8,185 nt of DNA from NCBI GenBank assembly GCA_003551985.1, contig PUOB01000181.1:1-8185 (forward strand), written 5' to 3'. Under the pieces are notes generated by a model. The model had not been told where the DNA came from. It did not search any database and saw only the letters and a list, made by a program, of their open reading frames with translations. A program made the position numbers and the translations under genes. Within the stretch, counting starts at the first letter, position 1. Each line of letters opens with the position of its first letter. Of the stretch, positions 1 through 6,065 are shown piece by piece. This DNA comes from Desulfobacteraceae bacterium (GTDB lineage: Bacteria > Desulfobacterota > Desulfobacteria > Desulfobacterales > Desulfosalsimonadaceae).

Positions 1-327
1 ACGCATATCGAGGAGCAGGTCCGGCAATCAGCCTATCACATTATCGATTACAAGGGGGCAACCTGGTTTGCAGTGGGCCTTGCCCTGACCCGGATCACGG
101 AGGCAATCCTTCGAAACCGAAAAAGCGTGCTCACTGTTTCGGTCTATTTGCAGGGGGAATATGGAGTCGATGACGTGGCCCTCAGCATTCCCTGCATAGT
201 TTCCGCGCAGGGGGTTGAAAAGATAATCGAGGGGAAGCTCACGGACCAGGAGCAGGCCGCCCTAGAAAACTCAGCAAGTGCTCTCAGAAAGTATATTGCC
301 CGGCTCGAAGAACCGGATGATGGGTGA
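1..327 (+). CDS. ldh: L-lactate dehydrogenase, C-terminal part (5' end outside window)
   Basis: The frame is open from the first base to TGA at 325-327 and gives 108 residues of the substrate-binding/C-terminal domain of an NAD-dependent L-lactate dehydrogenase. The enzyme interconverts pyruvate and L-lactate in the cytoplasm. The family's YKGAT loop is at residues 17-21 of the fragment; its Thr helps position the substrate. It is followed by the conserved helix (GLALTRITEAIL), then the LTVSVYLQGEYGVDDV strand region, the LSIPCIV segment and the closing helix. The KGAT-x-x-AVGLAL wording and the VSVYLQGEYG block fit lactate rather than malate dehydrogenases. The active-site His and NAD-binding half lie upstream of the window. 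An internal ATG or GTG near 73 is not the real start, because homology continues left of it. No convincing terminator follows. Confidence 0.92.
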   Translation, partial: THIEEQVRQSAYHIIDYKGATWFAVGLALTRITEAILRNRKSVLTVSVYLQGEYGVDDVALSIPCIVSAQGVEKIIEGKLTDQEQAALENSASALRKYIARLEEPDDG

Positions 328-369
328 TTGTGAACTTATATTATGTATTTAGTAGTTATCTTGGCTCCT

Positions 370-395
370 CCCCGTTTCCCCACCCCGTTTCCCCC
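370..395 (-). other. G-quadruplex motif
   Basis: On the minus strand this reads G5-AAAC-G4-T-G4-AAAC-G4: four runs of at least four G with loops of 4, 1 and 4 bases. That easily meets the usual pattern for an intramolecular G-quadruplex. The plus strand is the matching C-tract, with CCCGTTTCC present three times (371, 384, 393). It lies 43 bases after the ldh stop. For a plus-strand transcript reading out of ldh the G-rich strand is the template, so the structure would form in DNA rather than in that RNA. Confidence 0.7.
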
Positions 396-594
396 GTTTC
401 CGCAAAAAAGCATACTGCCGCGTGATCTTTTGACCATAGGTATTTGAAAACCGCAAAATACATTAATACCCGTATTTAAATAATGCATTTAGTGTGTAAA
501 ACTGCATCCGGTGTAACATTTCATATGAATGATGCAACAGACATCCGGCTGCTGAACGCATGGCACCCGGCCCGGCCAGATATTCCGGGGCAAG

Positions 595-624
595 GTGTAT
601 ATCATTGATGTGTATATCGTTGAT
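595..624 (+). repeat. 15-bp tandem duplication beside the radical SAM promoter
   Basis: GTGTATATCATTGAT (595-609) is followed directly by GTGTATATCGTTGAT (610-624), with one mismatch at the tenth base. The second copy supplies the TTGATG -35 element of the promoter below; the first copy has the same TTGATG 15 bases upstream. The unit could be a slippage duplication or a direct-repeat binding site. Confidence 0.65.
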
Positions 625-648
625 GCTGTTCAACGGGCTGAATCTAAT
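620..648 (+). promoter_or_regulatory. Sigma-70-type promoter for the radical SAM gene
   Basis: TTGATG at 620-625 (4 of 6 to consensus), a spacer of exactly 17 bases, then TCTAAT at 643-648 (5 of 6). A start site near 655 would leave a leader of roughly 25 bases before the AGGA ribosome site (667-670) and the ATG at 679. Confidence 0.5.
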
Positions 649-678
649 GGCTAAAAAAAATACAATAGGAACAATAAA

Positions 679-2091
679 ATGGCTGATCATTACCGGCAAA
701 ATGGTCAAAACAGCACCAAGCAGCATAAACCTGCCGATATTGTGCTGATTTACCCCTACTTTTATACCCATGCACCCCAGGCCATGCTTTTTCATCCCCT
801 TGGCATTGCACGGCTGGCAGCGATTCTCAGAAACCGGGGAATGCGGGTCCGGGTCATTGATTGTACCTTCACCCACCACGAAGCGGTTATTTCTGAAATT
901 GTGGACGCCCGGCCCCGGATCGTCGGAATTTATGCCATGCTGTCCATGTCTGAAAACGCCATGGCAATAGGGCGTGATATTCGCCGAATGCTTCCCGAAG
1001 CTTTACTGGTATCAGGGGGGCCGTTTCCGACCCTGCGGCCTGATCAATTCCTGCCTGTGTTTGATGCGGTCTTTTGCGGCGAGGCGGATGCTTCGTTTCC
1101 GGATTTCTGCCGGGATTATTTAGCCGCTGACTGCCTTCCGGATGATGCTTTCAGCAAGTTAAGCAATCCTGAAAATTACCCGGGAATCCACTACAAAAAT
1201 CCGCGGGACGGCATGCCGGTTTCGAGCATGCCAGAATCTTCCGATAAAACGCGCCTTGACGGACTTCCCCTCCCGGACCGTTCCGATTATGACCACTTAA
1301 AATATCAGAAATTCTGGGTAAAACGGGAGGGATGGTCTCTGGCCGGCATCATGACAAGTTATGGATGTCCATTTGACTGTGAGTTTTGCTCAAAACCGGT
1401 GTTTGGCAACTACTTCAGACAATGCCGCATGGACAAGGTTTTTGAGGAGATCAGGGATATCAAGGATCGGGGATATCAGGGCCTCTGGATAGCCGATGAC
1501 TGTTTCAGCCTGGACCCGGCATATGCCCGCAACTTTTGTCACCGCATGATCGCTGAGAAATTGGACATGAAATGGTTCTGCCTGTCCCGGGTGGACCATA
1601 TGGCCCCGGCCGATATCGATTTATGGCAGACCGCCGGATGCCGTAAGGTCTTTTTCGGTCTTGAGTCCGGCAGCAATGATATTCTGAAATTAATGAATAA
1701 AAAGACCACCACCCAGGCGGCGGAAAAAACCATTCTCCACTTTTCCCGAAGCGATATCCGGACGGCGGGTTTTTTCATGGTGGGGTATCCAGGCGAAACC
1801 TACGACACCATTGAAACCACATTTCAATGGGCGCTTTCCCTGCCCCTTGATGAAATCTCTTTCACGGTTCCGTATCCCCTGCCGGGAACCCGGTTATATG
1901 AGCGGGTGGCCCGGGTGGAAGAGGCGGCTGACTGGCAGTATGAAAATGAAAACCGGCTGGTTTTCCGATCCGAGTTTGATGAAGATTATTTAAGAAAGCG
2001 GATAGACACCGTTTACAAAGAGTTTAACGCCGCGCGGGGCAGGGATGACACGGTTAAAGCCGTTAAAACGGGCATAGCGACGGGTAGCTGA
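679..2091 (+). CDS. B12-binding domain radical SAM protein
   Basis: A 470-residue cytoplasmic iron-sulfur enzyme. Residues about 20-145 form a Rossmann-like cobalamin-binding domain: the N-terminal strand IVLIYPYF, the LGIARLAAILRNRG helix, VSGGPFPTL at 111-119 and FCGEADASF at 132-140. It lacks an obvious DxHxxG, which is common in this class. A linker with LDGLPLPDRSDYDHL leads to the radical SAM barrel. The cluster-binding CxxxCxxC is C230, C234 and C237, and the family GLES block is at 327-330. A SAM-barrel strand with FFMVGYPGET (365-374) and a PLPGT turn (400-404) complete the usual architecture. Members of this class do methylations or difficult rearrangements; the substrate cannot be read from sequence. 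AGGA at 667-670, eight bases from the ATG, supports this start. The next gene begins 22 bases after the stop, so the two are probably co-transcribed. Confidence 0.88.
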   Translation: MADHYRQNGQNSTKQHKPADIVLIYPYFYTHAPQAMLFHPLGIARLAAILRNRGMRVRVIDCTFTHHEAVISEIVDARPRIVGIYAMLSMSENAMAIGRDIRRMLPEALLVSGGPFPTLRPDQFLPVFDAVFCGEADASFPDFCRDYLAADCLPDDAFSKLSNPENYPGIHYKNPRDGMPVSSMPESSDKTRLDGLPLPDRSDYDHLKYQKFWVKREGWSLAGIMTSYGCPFDCEFCSKPVFGNYFRQCRMDKVFEEIRDIKDRGYQGLWIADDCFSLDPAYARNFCHRMIAEKLDMKWFCLSRVDHMAPADIDLWQTAGCRKVFFGLESGSNDILKLMNKKTTTQAAEKTILHFSRSDIRTAGFFMVGYPGETYDTIETTFQWALSLPLDEISFTVPYPLPGTRLYERVARVEEAADWQYENENRLVFRSEFDEDYLRKRIDTVYKEFNAARGRDDTVKAVKTGIATGS

Positions 2092-2113
2092 ACCACCAAC
2101 CAGAGAGGTGTAT

Positions 2114-2911
2114 GTGCTCGCACTCACAGATAATTTGTTTCTGACCCATTCTTCAACGGAGGGACAGGGCAAAACCCGGAAAATGGCAAAAGGTCTCATC
2201 CTGTGTCATGATAATGACATCTTTGCCGGTGAATCCGCCGGGTTCGGGCTTCCCGTGCTGAAAACACATAATCAGACGATATTTCCGTCTCTGTATTCCA
2301 CGTCAGCACCGACCCCTCAAACCATTGCTGCCGTTTTCCATTTCAACCTGATCAATGCATGGTGGATTGCGGGCCTTCCTGCACCCTCCGGTTTTACGGA
2401 TGTAATGGAAAAAATGACAGGTATTTATATGCGCCGGCCAAAGTTTCAGTCCTCAGGGCTGATTATCCGGAATGCGCTTTTTAAATGCTTTGGGATTCAC
2501 AGCGCCATGACGCCCGGTAAAAGTTTCGGGTACTGCCGGGTGCTTTACCAGGCAGAAAAACATCAACTTAAAATCAGCGTCCAGGCAGATCTTATAAAAG
2601 AACCGGCGCAGCTGATTCTTTTAAACGAGGTTCCCGGCACGCATTTTACCCGACTGGTTACCCGTGGCGAAGGCAGCCGGCAGAACGCAGACGGCAGAAA
2701 ATTTCTTCCCTGGCAGCAATGCAGCCCCGGGACCGCTGTTGAGAATCCCGCGCGGGGTATCGGTTTTTTCCTGTCTGTTCCGGACTGCTCCGGCACCCCG
2801 GAAGTTGAGATGACCGCCGGCCGTGAAGTCGCCCAAGACCTTGACTGGGCCGGCTTGTCCATTGCATCGAAGCACAGCAGACTCACCTATCATGTCAACT
2901 TTTATGTGTAA
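2114..2911 (+). CDS. Uncharacterised protein downstream of radical SAM enzyme
   Basis: A protein of about 265 residues that I do not recognise. No signal peptide, membrane segment or nucleotide-binding loop is visible. The sequence alternates hydrophobic and polar residues, as in a beta-rich fold, with scattered Cys (near LILCHD, LFKCFG, GYCRVL, QQCSPG, PDCSGT) but no CxxC pair. Striking stretches are GESAGFGLPVLKT near residue 40 and RGIGFFLSVPDC near the C-terminus. Start choice: the GTG at 2114 is preceded by GAGAGG (2103-2108) at five-base spacing. A GTG at 2108 and an ATG at 2183 (MAKGLILCHDN) are in-frame alternatives, the last with GGAGGG too far upstream (2158-2163). It follows the radical SAM gene by 22 bases, so it may be its substrate, partner or a later pathway step (inference). 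Confidence 0.72.
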   Translation: MLALTDNLFLTHSSTEGQGKTRKMAKGLILCHDNDIFAGESAGFGLPVLKTHNQTIFPSLYSTSAPTPQTIAAVFHFNLINAWWIAGLPAPSGFTDVMEKMTGIYMRRPKFQSSGLIIRNALFKCFGIHSAMTPGKSFGYCRVLYQAEKHQLKISVQADLIKEPAQLILLNEVPGTHFTRLVTRGEGSRQNADGRKFLPWQQCSPGTAVENPARGIGFFLSVPDCSGTPEVEMTAGREVAQDLDWAGLSIASKHSRLTYHVNFYV

Positions 2912-2918
2912 CCCGACG

Positions 2919-3062
2919 GTTGATCAGTTCCTATTTAAAACATACACCAAAACGGTTGACGCTGTAGTGAGAAACATTGAAATCATAGGCGAAGCTGCCT
3001 CCCATGGGCCCGAAAAGAACCGTCCCCCGGATTTCCAACCCGCCTTAACCGGAAAAAAGTGA
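2919..3062 (+). pseudogene. HepT-like (DUF86/HEPN) gene remnant
   Basis: An open stretch ending in TGA at 3060-3062 encodes KTVDAVVRNIEIIGEAASH followed by PE. This matches the wording of the central helix of HepT-like DUF86 proteins (T-x-DAVIRNLEIIGEAAK-x-xPE). The family continues with a PEIPW and an R-x4-H-x-Y region, which are missing here; the frame instead runs into unrelated PPDFQPALTGKK and stops. The N-terminal part is absent too: upstream in the same frame is a shadow of the preceding gene's end. I read it as a decayed piece of a HEPN toxin gene. It lies just upstream of the hipB operator and is a different subtype from the intact HepT at 5652-6065. Confidence 0.6.
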
Positions 3063-3087
3063 TTGCATCTTTGAATGAAATGCGATA

Positions 3088-3141
3088 TTTTGTCTTATAA
3101 ATAAGACTTTTAAATCTTTATGAATTATATATAAGACAAAA
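3088..3141. promoter_or_regulatory. hipBA operator: inverted repeat half-sites
   Basis: Three copies of one half-site lie just before the hipB start. GTCTTAT (3092-3098) and ATAAGAC (3101-3107) form a perfect inverted repeat with a two-base spacer. A further ATAAGAC is at 3131-3137. The outer pair extends to a perfect 12-base inverted repeat, TTTTGTCTTATA (3088-3099) and TATAAGACAAAA (3130-3141). This fits an operator bound by the XRE antitoxin alone or with HipA to repress its own promoter. The promoter itself is AT-rich and I cannot fix its -35 and -10 with confidence. Confidence 0.65.
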
Positions 3142-3151
3142 TGGATAAAGT

Positions 3152-3490
3152 ATGGCCAGAATCAAAAAACGCACATATTCCCGCTACACCCGCCATGCGG
3201 TTCATTTACTGGGGATGCTGATTCGCACCGGGCGTATTGAGCGTAAAATAACAACCCGGGAACTGGCGGAGCGCGCAGGCATCTCCCGCGACCTGCTGTA
3301 TCGCATCGAAAACGGAGACCCCCGGGTATCGTTGGGAGCAGCGTTTGAAGCGGCGGCCATTGTCGGGGTACCCCTGTTTGCACCAGACGCCGCATCGCTG
3401 GACGTCCACAGCCGGCACGCAGCGGAAAAGCTGACACTCCTGCCCAAAGCCGTGCGCAAACGGCAGACGGATGTAAAAGATGACTTCTAA
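3152..3490 (+). CDS. hipB: HipB-like XRE-family antitoxin
   Basis: A 112-residue helix-turn-helix DNA-binding protein. After a basic N-terminus (MARIKKRTYSRYTRHAV), residues about 17-75 form the XRE domain; the HTH core is TTRELAERAGISRDLLYRIENGDP (34-57). The C-terminal tail (about 80-112) is charged and would contact the partner kinase or be flexible. In HipBA systems the HipB protein binds and restrains HipA and represses the shared promoter, and the half-sites at 3088-3141 fit that. The ATG at 3152 has only a weak GGA upstream (3143-3145). The gene overlaps hipA by 11 bases (3480-3490), indicating translational coupling. Confidence 0.88.
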   Translation: MARIKKRTYSRYTRHAVHLLGMLIRTGRIERKITTRELAERAGISRDLLYRIENGDPRVSLGAAFEAAAIVGVPLFAPDAASLDVHSRHAAEKLTLLPKAVRKRQTDVKDDF

Positions 3491-4742
3491 CACCACGGGA
3501 AAACAAGCACCCACTGAAGCCTATGTCTGGACATGGCTGCCGGGAAAGAGTCACCCGGTTGTGGCCGGACGCCTGTCGACTGCCGAAAGCGGCTATCGGT
3601 TCAACTACGGCAGGCGTTACCTGGAGCGGGATGATGCCATTCCGCTTTATCTTCCGGAGCTCCCGCTTCAGCCCGGACTGCTGCCGCTTCTTCCCGGCCT
3701 TTTCATACCCGGTTGCCTGCGGGATGCTTCACCGGATGCCTGGGGGCGCCGCGTGATCATCAACCGCTTATTGGGGGACGGCAGCCCCCATACAGACACC
3801 ACGGTGCTCGATGAATTGACCTATATGCTGACATCTGGTTCAGACCGGGTTGGCGCTATTGATTTTCAGGCATCACCGGACGAATACGTCCCCCGCCTGG
3901 CCGAACAGGCGAGCCTGGAACAATTGATTGAAGCAGCGGATCTCGTGGAAAAAGGCCGTGCCCTGCCGCCAGGTCTGGCCCAGGCGATGCTGCATGGCAC
4001 ATCGCTTGGCGGCGCCCGCCCCAAGGCCTTGATTGAGGATCGAAACAAGAAATACGTGGCAAAATTTTCCAGCAGCAACGATCTTTACGCTGTCATAAAG
4101 GCAGAATTCATAGCCATGCGCCTAGGCGCCCGGATAGGACTTGATGTGGCCCGGGTCAAACGGGTTACGGCCGCCGGCAAGGGCGTATTGCTGGTTGAAC
4201 GCTTTGACCGTCAAAAGGCCCCCGGCGGCTGGCAGCGAAGGGCCGTGGTTTCGGCATTGACCTTGCTGGCACTCGACGAGATGATGGCCCGGTATGCCAG
4301 CTATGAACATCTGGCGGAAATCATCCGTCACCGGTTTGCGGCACCGCAAAATACATTGCGGGAGCTGTTTGGCAGGCTTTTGTTCAACGTGCTGTGCGGC
4401 AACACGGATGATCATGCACGCAACCATGCCGCGTTCTGGGACGGAAGCCATCTTGCCCTTACACCGGCCTACGACATCTGCCCCCAGGCCCGCACAGGCA
4501 ACGAAGCCTCCCAGGCCATGCTGATTGCCGGCGGCAACCGTGCCAGCCGGGTTGACGCCTGCATCTTGGCCGCCCCGCAGTTTCTTTTGTCTGAAACCGA
4601 GGCCCGCGCCATTGTCGACCAGCAGATCCAAGGCATTCACCAGCATTGGGAACCGGTCTGCGACGAAGCTGAATTGTCGCCGGCGGACAGGAATCTGCTC
4701 TGGCGGCGGCAGTTTTTAAATCCGTATGCATTAGGCGCTTAG
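3480..4742 (+). CDS. hipA: HipA-family serine/threonine kinase toxin
   Basis: A 420-residue protein close in length to E. coli HipA (440). Residues about 14-125 are the HipA N-terminal subdomain (VVAGRLSTAESGYRFNY, then LRDASPDAWGRR at 80-91). The kinase part has the Gly-rich TSLGGARPKA loop at 174-183, a conserved lysine in KYVAKF, the catalytic GNTDDHARNH at 307-316 (Asp310/311, Asn315) and the metal-binding YDICP with Asp332. All key positions look intact, so an active kinase is expected. Known HipA proteins phosphorylate aminoacyl-tRNA synthetases (GltX or relatives), stopping translation and inducing dormancy; the target here is unknown. Ser175 next to the Gly-rich loop could be an autophosphorylation site (inference). 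The start at 3480 overlaps the hipB stop. About 164 bases of non-coding sequence follow before the converging vapC. Confidence 0.92.
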   Translation: MTSNTTGKQAPTEAYVWTWLPGKSHPVVAGRLSTAESGYRFNYGRRYLERDDAIPLYLPELPLQPGLLPLLPGLFIPGCLRDASPDAWGRRVIINRLLGDGSPHTDTTVLDELTYMLTSGSDRVGAIDFQASPDEYVPRLAEQASLEQLIEAADLVEKGRALPPGLAQAMLHGTSLGGARPKALIEDRNKKYVAKFSSSNDLYAVIKAEFIAMRLGARIGLDVARVKRVTAAGKGVLLVERFDRQKAPGGWQRRAVVSALTLLALDEMMARYASYEHLAEIIRHRFAAPQNTLRELFGRLLFNVLCGNTDDHARNHAAFWDGSHLALTPAYDICPQARTGNEASQAMLIAGGNRASRVDACILAAPQFLLSETEARAIVDQQIQGIHQHWEPVCDEAELSPADRNLLWRRQFLNPYALGA

Positions 4743-4906
4743 ATTGTGCCCGAACCAATGTCCGGGCGACTGACTACCGGGGCAATGTGGGTCAGGGGCG
4801 GGCCAGGCCAACACGTTGCATTGAATCGATTTAAACCCCAAAACAAGTGTTTTCGGAGGTCTATGCGCTTTGGCCCGGCCCCGTTCCGTTAACGGCTTTT
4901 GTTGAA

Positions 4907-5290
4907 TCATTTTTTATAAGCTGGTTTTAAGCCTTTAAACATAGGGTAATGCACTACATTCAGGGTCTTTAACGCAGCATCTTCTTTGTCGGCTGTCGCG
5001 GCTATAATTGCATCCGCGAGACCGACACCGTGAGATTTGCCAAAATCCCTTTTGTATAATCCACCGGCTTTTGCAATCTCGGAGTCGATCCCAACAATGC
5101 GGAAAAGAGAGACAAAATTGTCTAATACGGATAATTCATCGTCGCCTTTCACACCTGCGTACAATTCAGCAACAACGATTGGAGACAGGATCATTCGGGA
5201 GGAAAATTCATCGATAAAAGCAATCGCTTTATCGCTGCCGCGCAAAAAATCAACCAACACATCGGTATCTGTCAGTATCGCTTTCGACAT
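4907..5290 (-). CDS. vapC: VapC-type PIN-domain ribonuclease toxin
   Basis: A 127-residue PIN-domain endoribonuclease. The metal-binding acidic residues are visible: Asp8 in LTDTDVLVDFLRG, Glu42 in VVAELYAG, Asp93 in GLADAIIAATA, and the closing LKTLNVVHYPMF strand that carries the usual Asn (N111). Length and spacing are typical of VapC. Related VapC toxins cut initiator tRNA, other tRNAs or rRNA; which one applies cannot be told here. The ATG at 5290 is chosen because AGG of ACAGGTAA lies eight bases upstream and the family start (MSKAILTDTD) begins there. An in-frame ATG at 5308 would add six residues and overlap vapB by 13 bases but lacks a ribosome site. It starts five bases after the vapB stop and converges with hipA. 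Confidence 0.92.
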   Translation of the reverse strand: MSKAILTDTDVLVDFLRGSDKAIAFIDEFSSRMILSPIVVAELYAGVKGDDELSVLDNFVSLFRIVGIDSEIAKAGGLYKRDFGKSHGVGLADAIIAATADKEDAALKTLNVVHYPMFKGLKPAYKK

Positions 5291-5295
5291 GCCGG

Positions 5296-5526
5296 TTACC
5301 TGTCCCATTCAGAACGCATTGCCCTGAAATCAGGAAGGTCATCGCGATTTTTCCAGATTCCGGCCGCTTCTTTCAATACCGTTTGTTTTTGGTTTTGATC
5401 CGACTGATCAATAAGGCGATCGATCGCCTCGCGAATGATTTCACTCTGCTTTTTTCCCGTATTTTTTGCAATTATAGATAGTTTTAAGCGATGCCGTTCA
5501 GTAAGGTAAACTTGCGTTCGTATCAT
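5296..5526 (-). CDS. vapB: Ribbon-helix-helix antitoxin (VapB-like)
   Basis: A 76-residue protein. Residues 1-42 have ribbon-helix-helix form: the beta strand MIRTQVYLTE, then helix A (RHRLKLSIIAKNTG) and helix B (KQSEIIREAIDRLI). The rest (about 43-76), rich in charged residues with EAAGIWKNRDDLPDFRAMRSEWD, would be the toxin-wrapping tail. It should bind and block the PIN toxin encoded five bases downstream and repress the operon. GAGG in GAGGTGGGCTATG gives a good ribosome site for the ATG at 5524-5526. The repeats at 5545-5571 directly upstream are the likely operator. Confidence 0.88.
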   Translation of the reverse strand: MIRTQVYLTERHRLKLSIIAKNTGKKQSEIIREAIDRLIDQSDQNQKQTVLKEAAGIWKNRDDLPDFRAMRSEWDR

Positions 5527-5544
5527 AGCCCACCTCGGAAATTA

Positions 5545-5571
5545 ATGTATACATCATACATATACATCATA
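5545..5571 (-). promoter_or_regulatory. vapBC operator repeats
   Basis: The 11-base unit TATACATCATA occurs twice in direct orientation (5548-5558 and 5561-5571), 13 bases apart start to start. ATGTATACAT (5545-5554) is a perfect 10-base palindrome overlapping the first unit. The repeats cover the -10 region of the promoter, as expected for ribbon-helix-helix autorepression. Confidence 0.65.
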
Positions 5572-5586
5572 TAGCTGTTTTGTCAA
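5559..5586 (-). promoter_or_regulatory. vapBC promoter
   Basis: On the minus strand there is a perfect -35, TTGACA (5586-5581), then a 16-base spacer and TATATG (5564-5559) as the best -10. Shifting to a 17- or 18-base spacer gives ATATGT or TATGTA. The vapB start follows about 33 bases later. Confidence 0.5.
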
Positions 5587-5651
5587 GACAAACGGCTTGG
5601 GCCGCCTCCTTGCTTAACGCCTCGATGGGCAGGCCCACCATAGCCGCTGAA

Positions 5652-6065
5652 TCAGCCTGCCGCCTGCTGTATTTCTAAGACATACTGCTCGACCTCATCA
5701 AGTCCGGAAATCAGATGGCTGCAGATTCGCTGCGCATCCAGAACGTCATAATCATGGGCAAGAAGATTTCTGAAACCGGCGATTTTGGCAAAGGAATAAG
5801 CGAATTCAGGATCAATGACGCGATTGGCGCCGAGGATATCAAAAGCCTCGGCATAGGTTTGCGGCGGGCGTAATGACTTGTGCTTTATAACCAGAACAGC
5901 CAGGGAAATACAGGAGTCCGCGATCAAATAAAGATAATGAAGCAATGCCCCGCGGTAGATAGGATCGGTGGAAAACCGCTCCAGACAATCATCCTGAATA
6001 CCCCGTACCAGGCGGACATATTCAAGGATGCGGCCTGCTTTCTGGTCAATACGTTCCTTTATCAT
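5652..6065 (-). CDS. hepT: HepT-like HEPN-domain ribonuclease toxin
   Basis: A 137-residue all-helical HEPN protein of the HepT/DUF86 family. The signature R-x4-H-x-Y is RNLLAHDY, with Arg99, His104 and Tyr106. In the characterised Shewanella system these residues form the RNase site, and the Tyr is modified with AMP units by the MntA antitoxin, which silences the toxin. Its start overlaps the mntA stop in ATGA (6062-6065), so translation is coupled and the antitoxin is made first. The length is normal and no key residue is missing. No clear terminator follows; the 65 bases between its stop and the vapBC promoter hold no recognisable feature. Confidence 0.9.
   Translation of the reverse strand: MIKERIDQKAGRILEYVRLVRGIQDDCLERFSTDPIYRGALLHYLYLIADSCISLAVLVIKHKSLRPPQTYAEAFDILGANRVIDPEFAYSFAKIAGFRNLLAHDYDVLDAQRICSHLISGLDEVEQYVLEIQQAAG

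Larger units (their letters stand above)
328..678. other. Intergenic region between ldh and the radical SAM gene
   Basis: About 350 bases without a credible gene. It holds a C-rich tract (370-395), a 15-bp tandem duplication (595-624) and a promoter (620-648), each listed separately. Between about 400 and 560 I see only AT-rich sequence with no clear coding signal. A minus-strand open frame at 463-879 crosses into the radical SAM gene and has no family resemblance. Confidence 0.7.

Noticed and set aside
370..401. Three CCCGTTTCC copies considered as a CRISPR-like or iteron array
   Set aside because: The copies are adjacent or nearly so (9 and 13 bases apart) with no spacers and no replication gene nearby; the G-quadruplex reading explains the tract better.
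463..879. 138-residue open frame on the minus strand
   Set aside because: It overlaps the start of the well-supported radical SAM gene, resembles no family, and has no convincing ribosome site.
3162..3554. Long minus-strand frames under hipB and the hipA start
   Set aside because: They mirror the coding strand's codon pattern; hipB and hipA have clear domain evidence in the opposite direction.
4122..4646. 174-residue minus-strand frame inside hipA
   Set aside because: It lies wholly within the HipA kinase domain, whose catalytic motifs are read from the plus strand.
4748..4767. GCCCG/CGGGC hairpin after hipA
   Set aside because: Only a 5-base stem with a 10-base loop and no T-tract, too weak to call a terminator.
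4863..4892. Nine-codon micro-ORF (MRFGPAPFR) behind GGAGGT
   Set aside because: It has a good-looking ribosome site but is very short, has no following gene to regulate on that strand, and could easily arise by chance.
4886..4895. CCGTTAACGG palindrome followed by CTTTTG
   Set aside because: As a hairpin it allows only a 3-base stem around a tetraloop, and the T-run is short; not a credible terminator.
5572..5643. Short minus-strand frame starting MVGLPIEALSKEAAQAV between hepT and vapB
   Set aside because: About 24 codons, no ribosome site, runs into the vapBC promoter and matches nothing I know.
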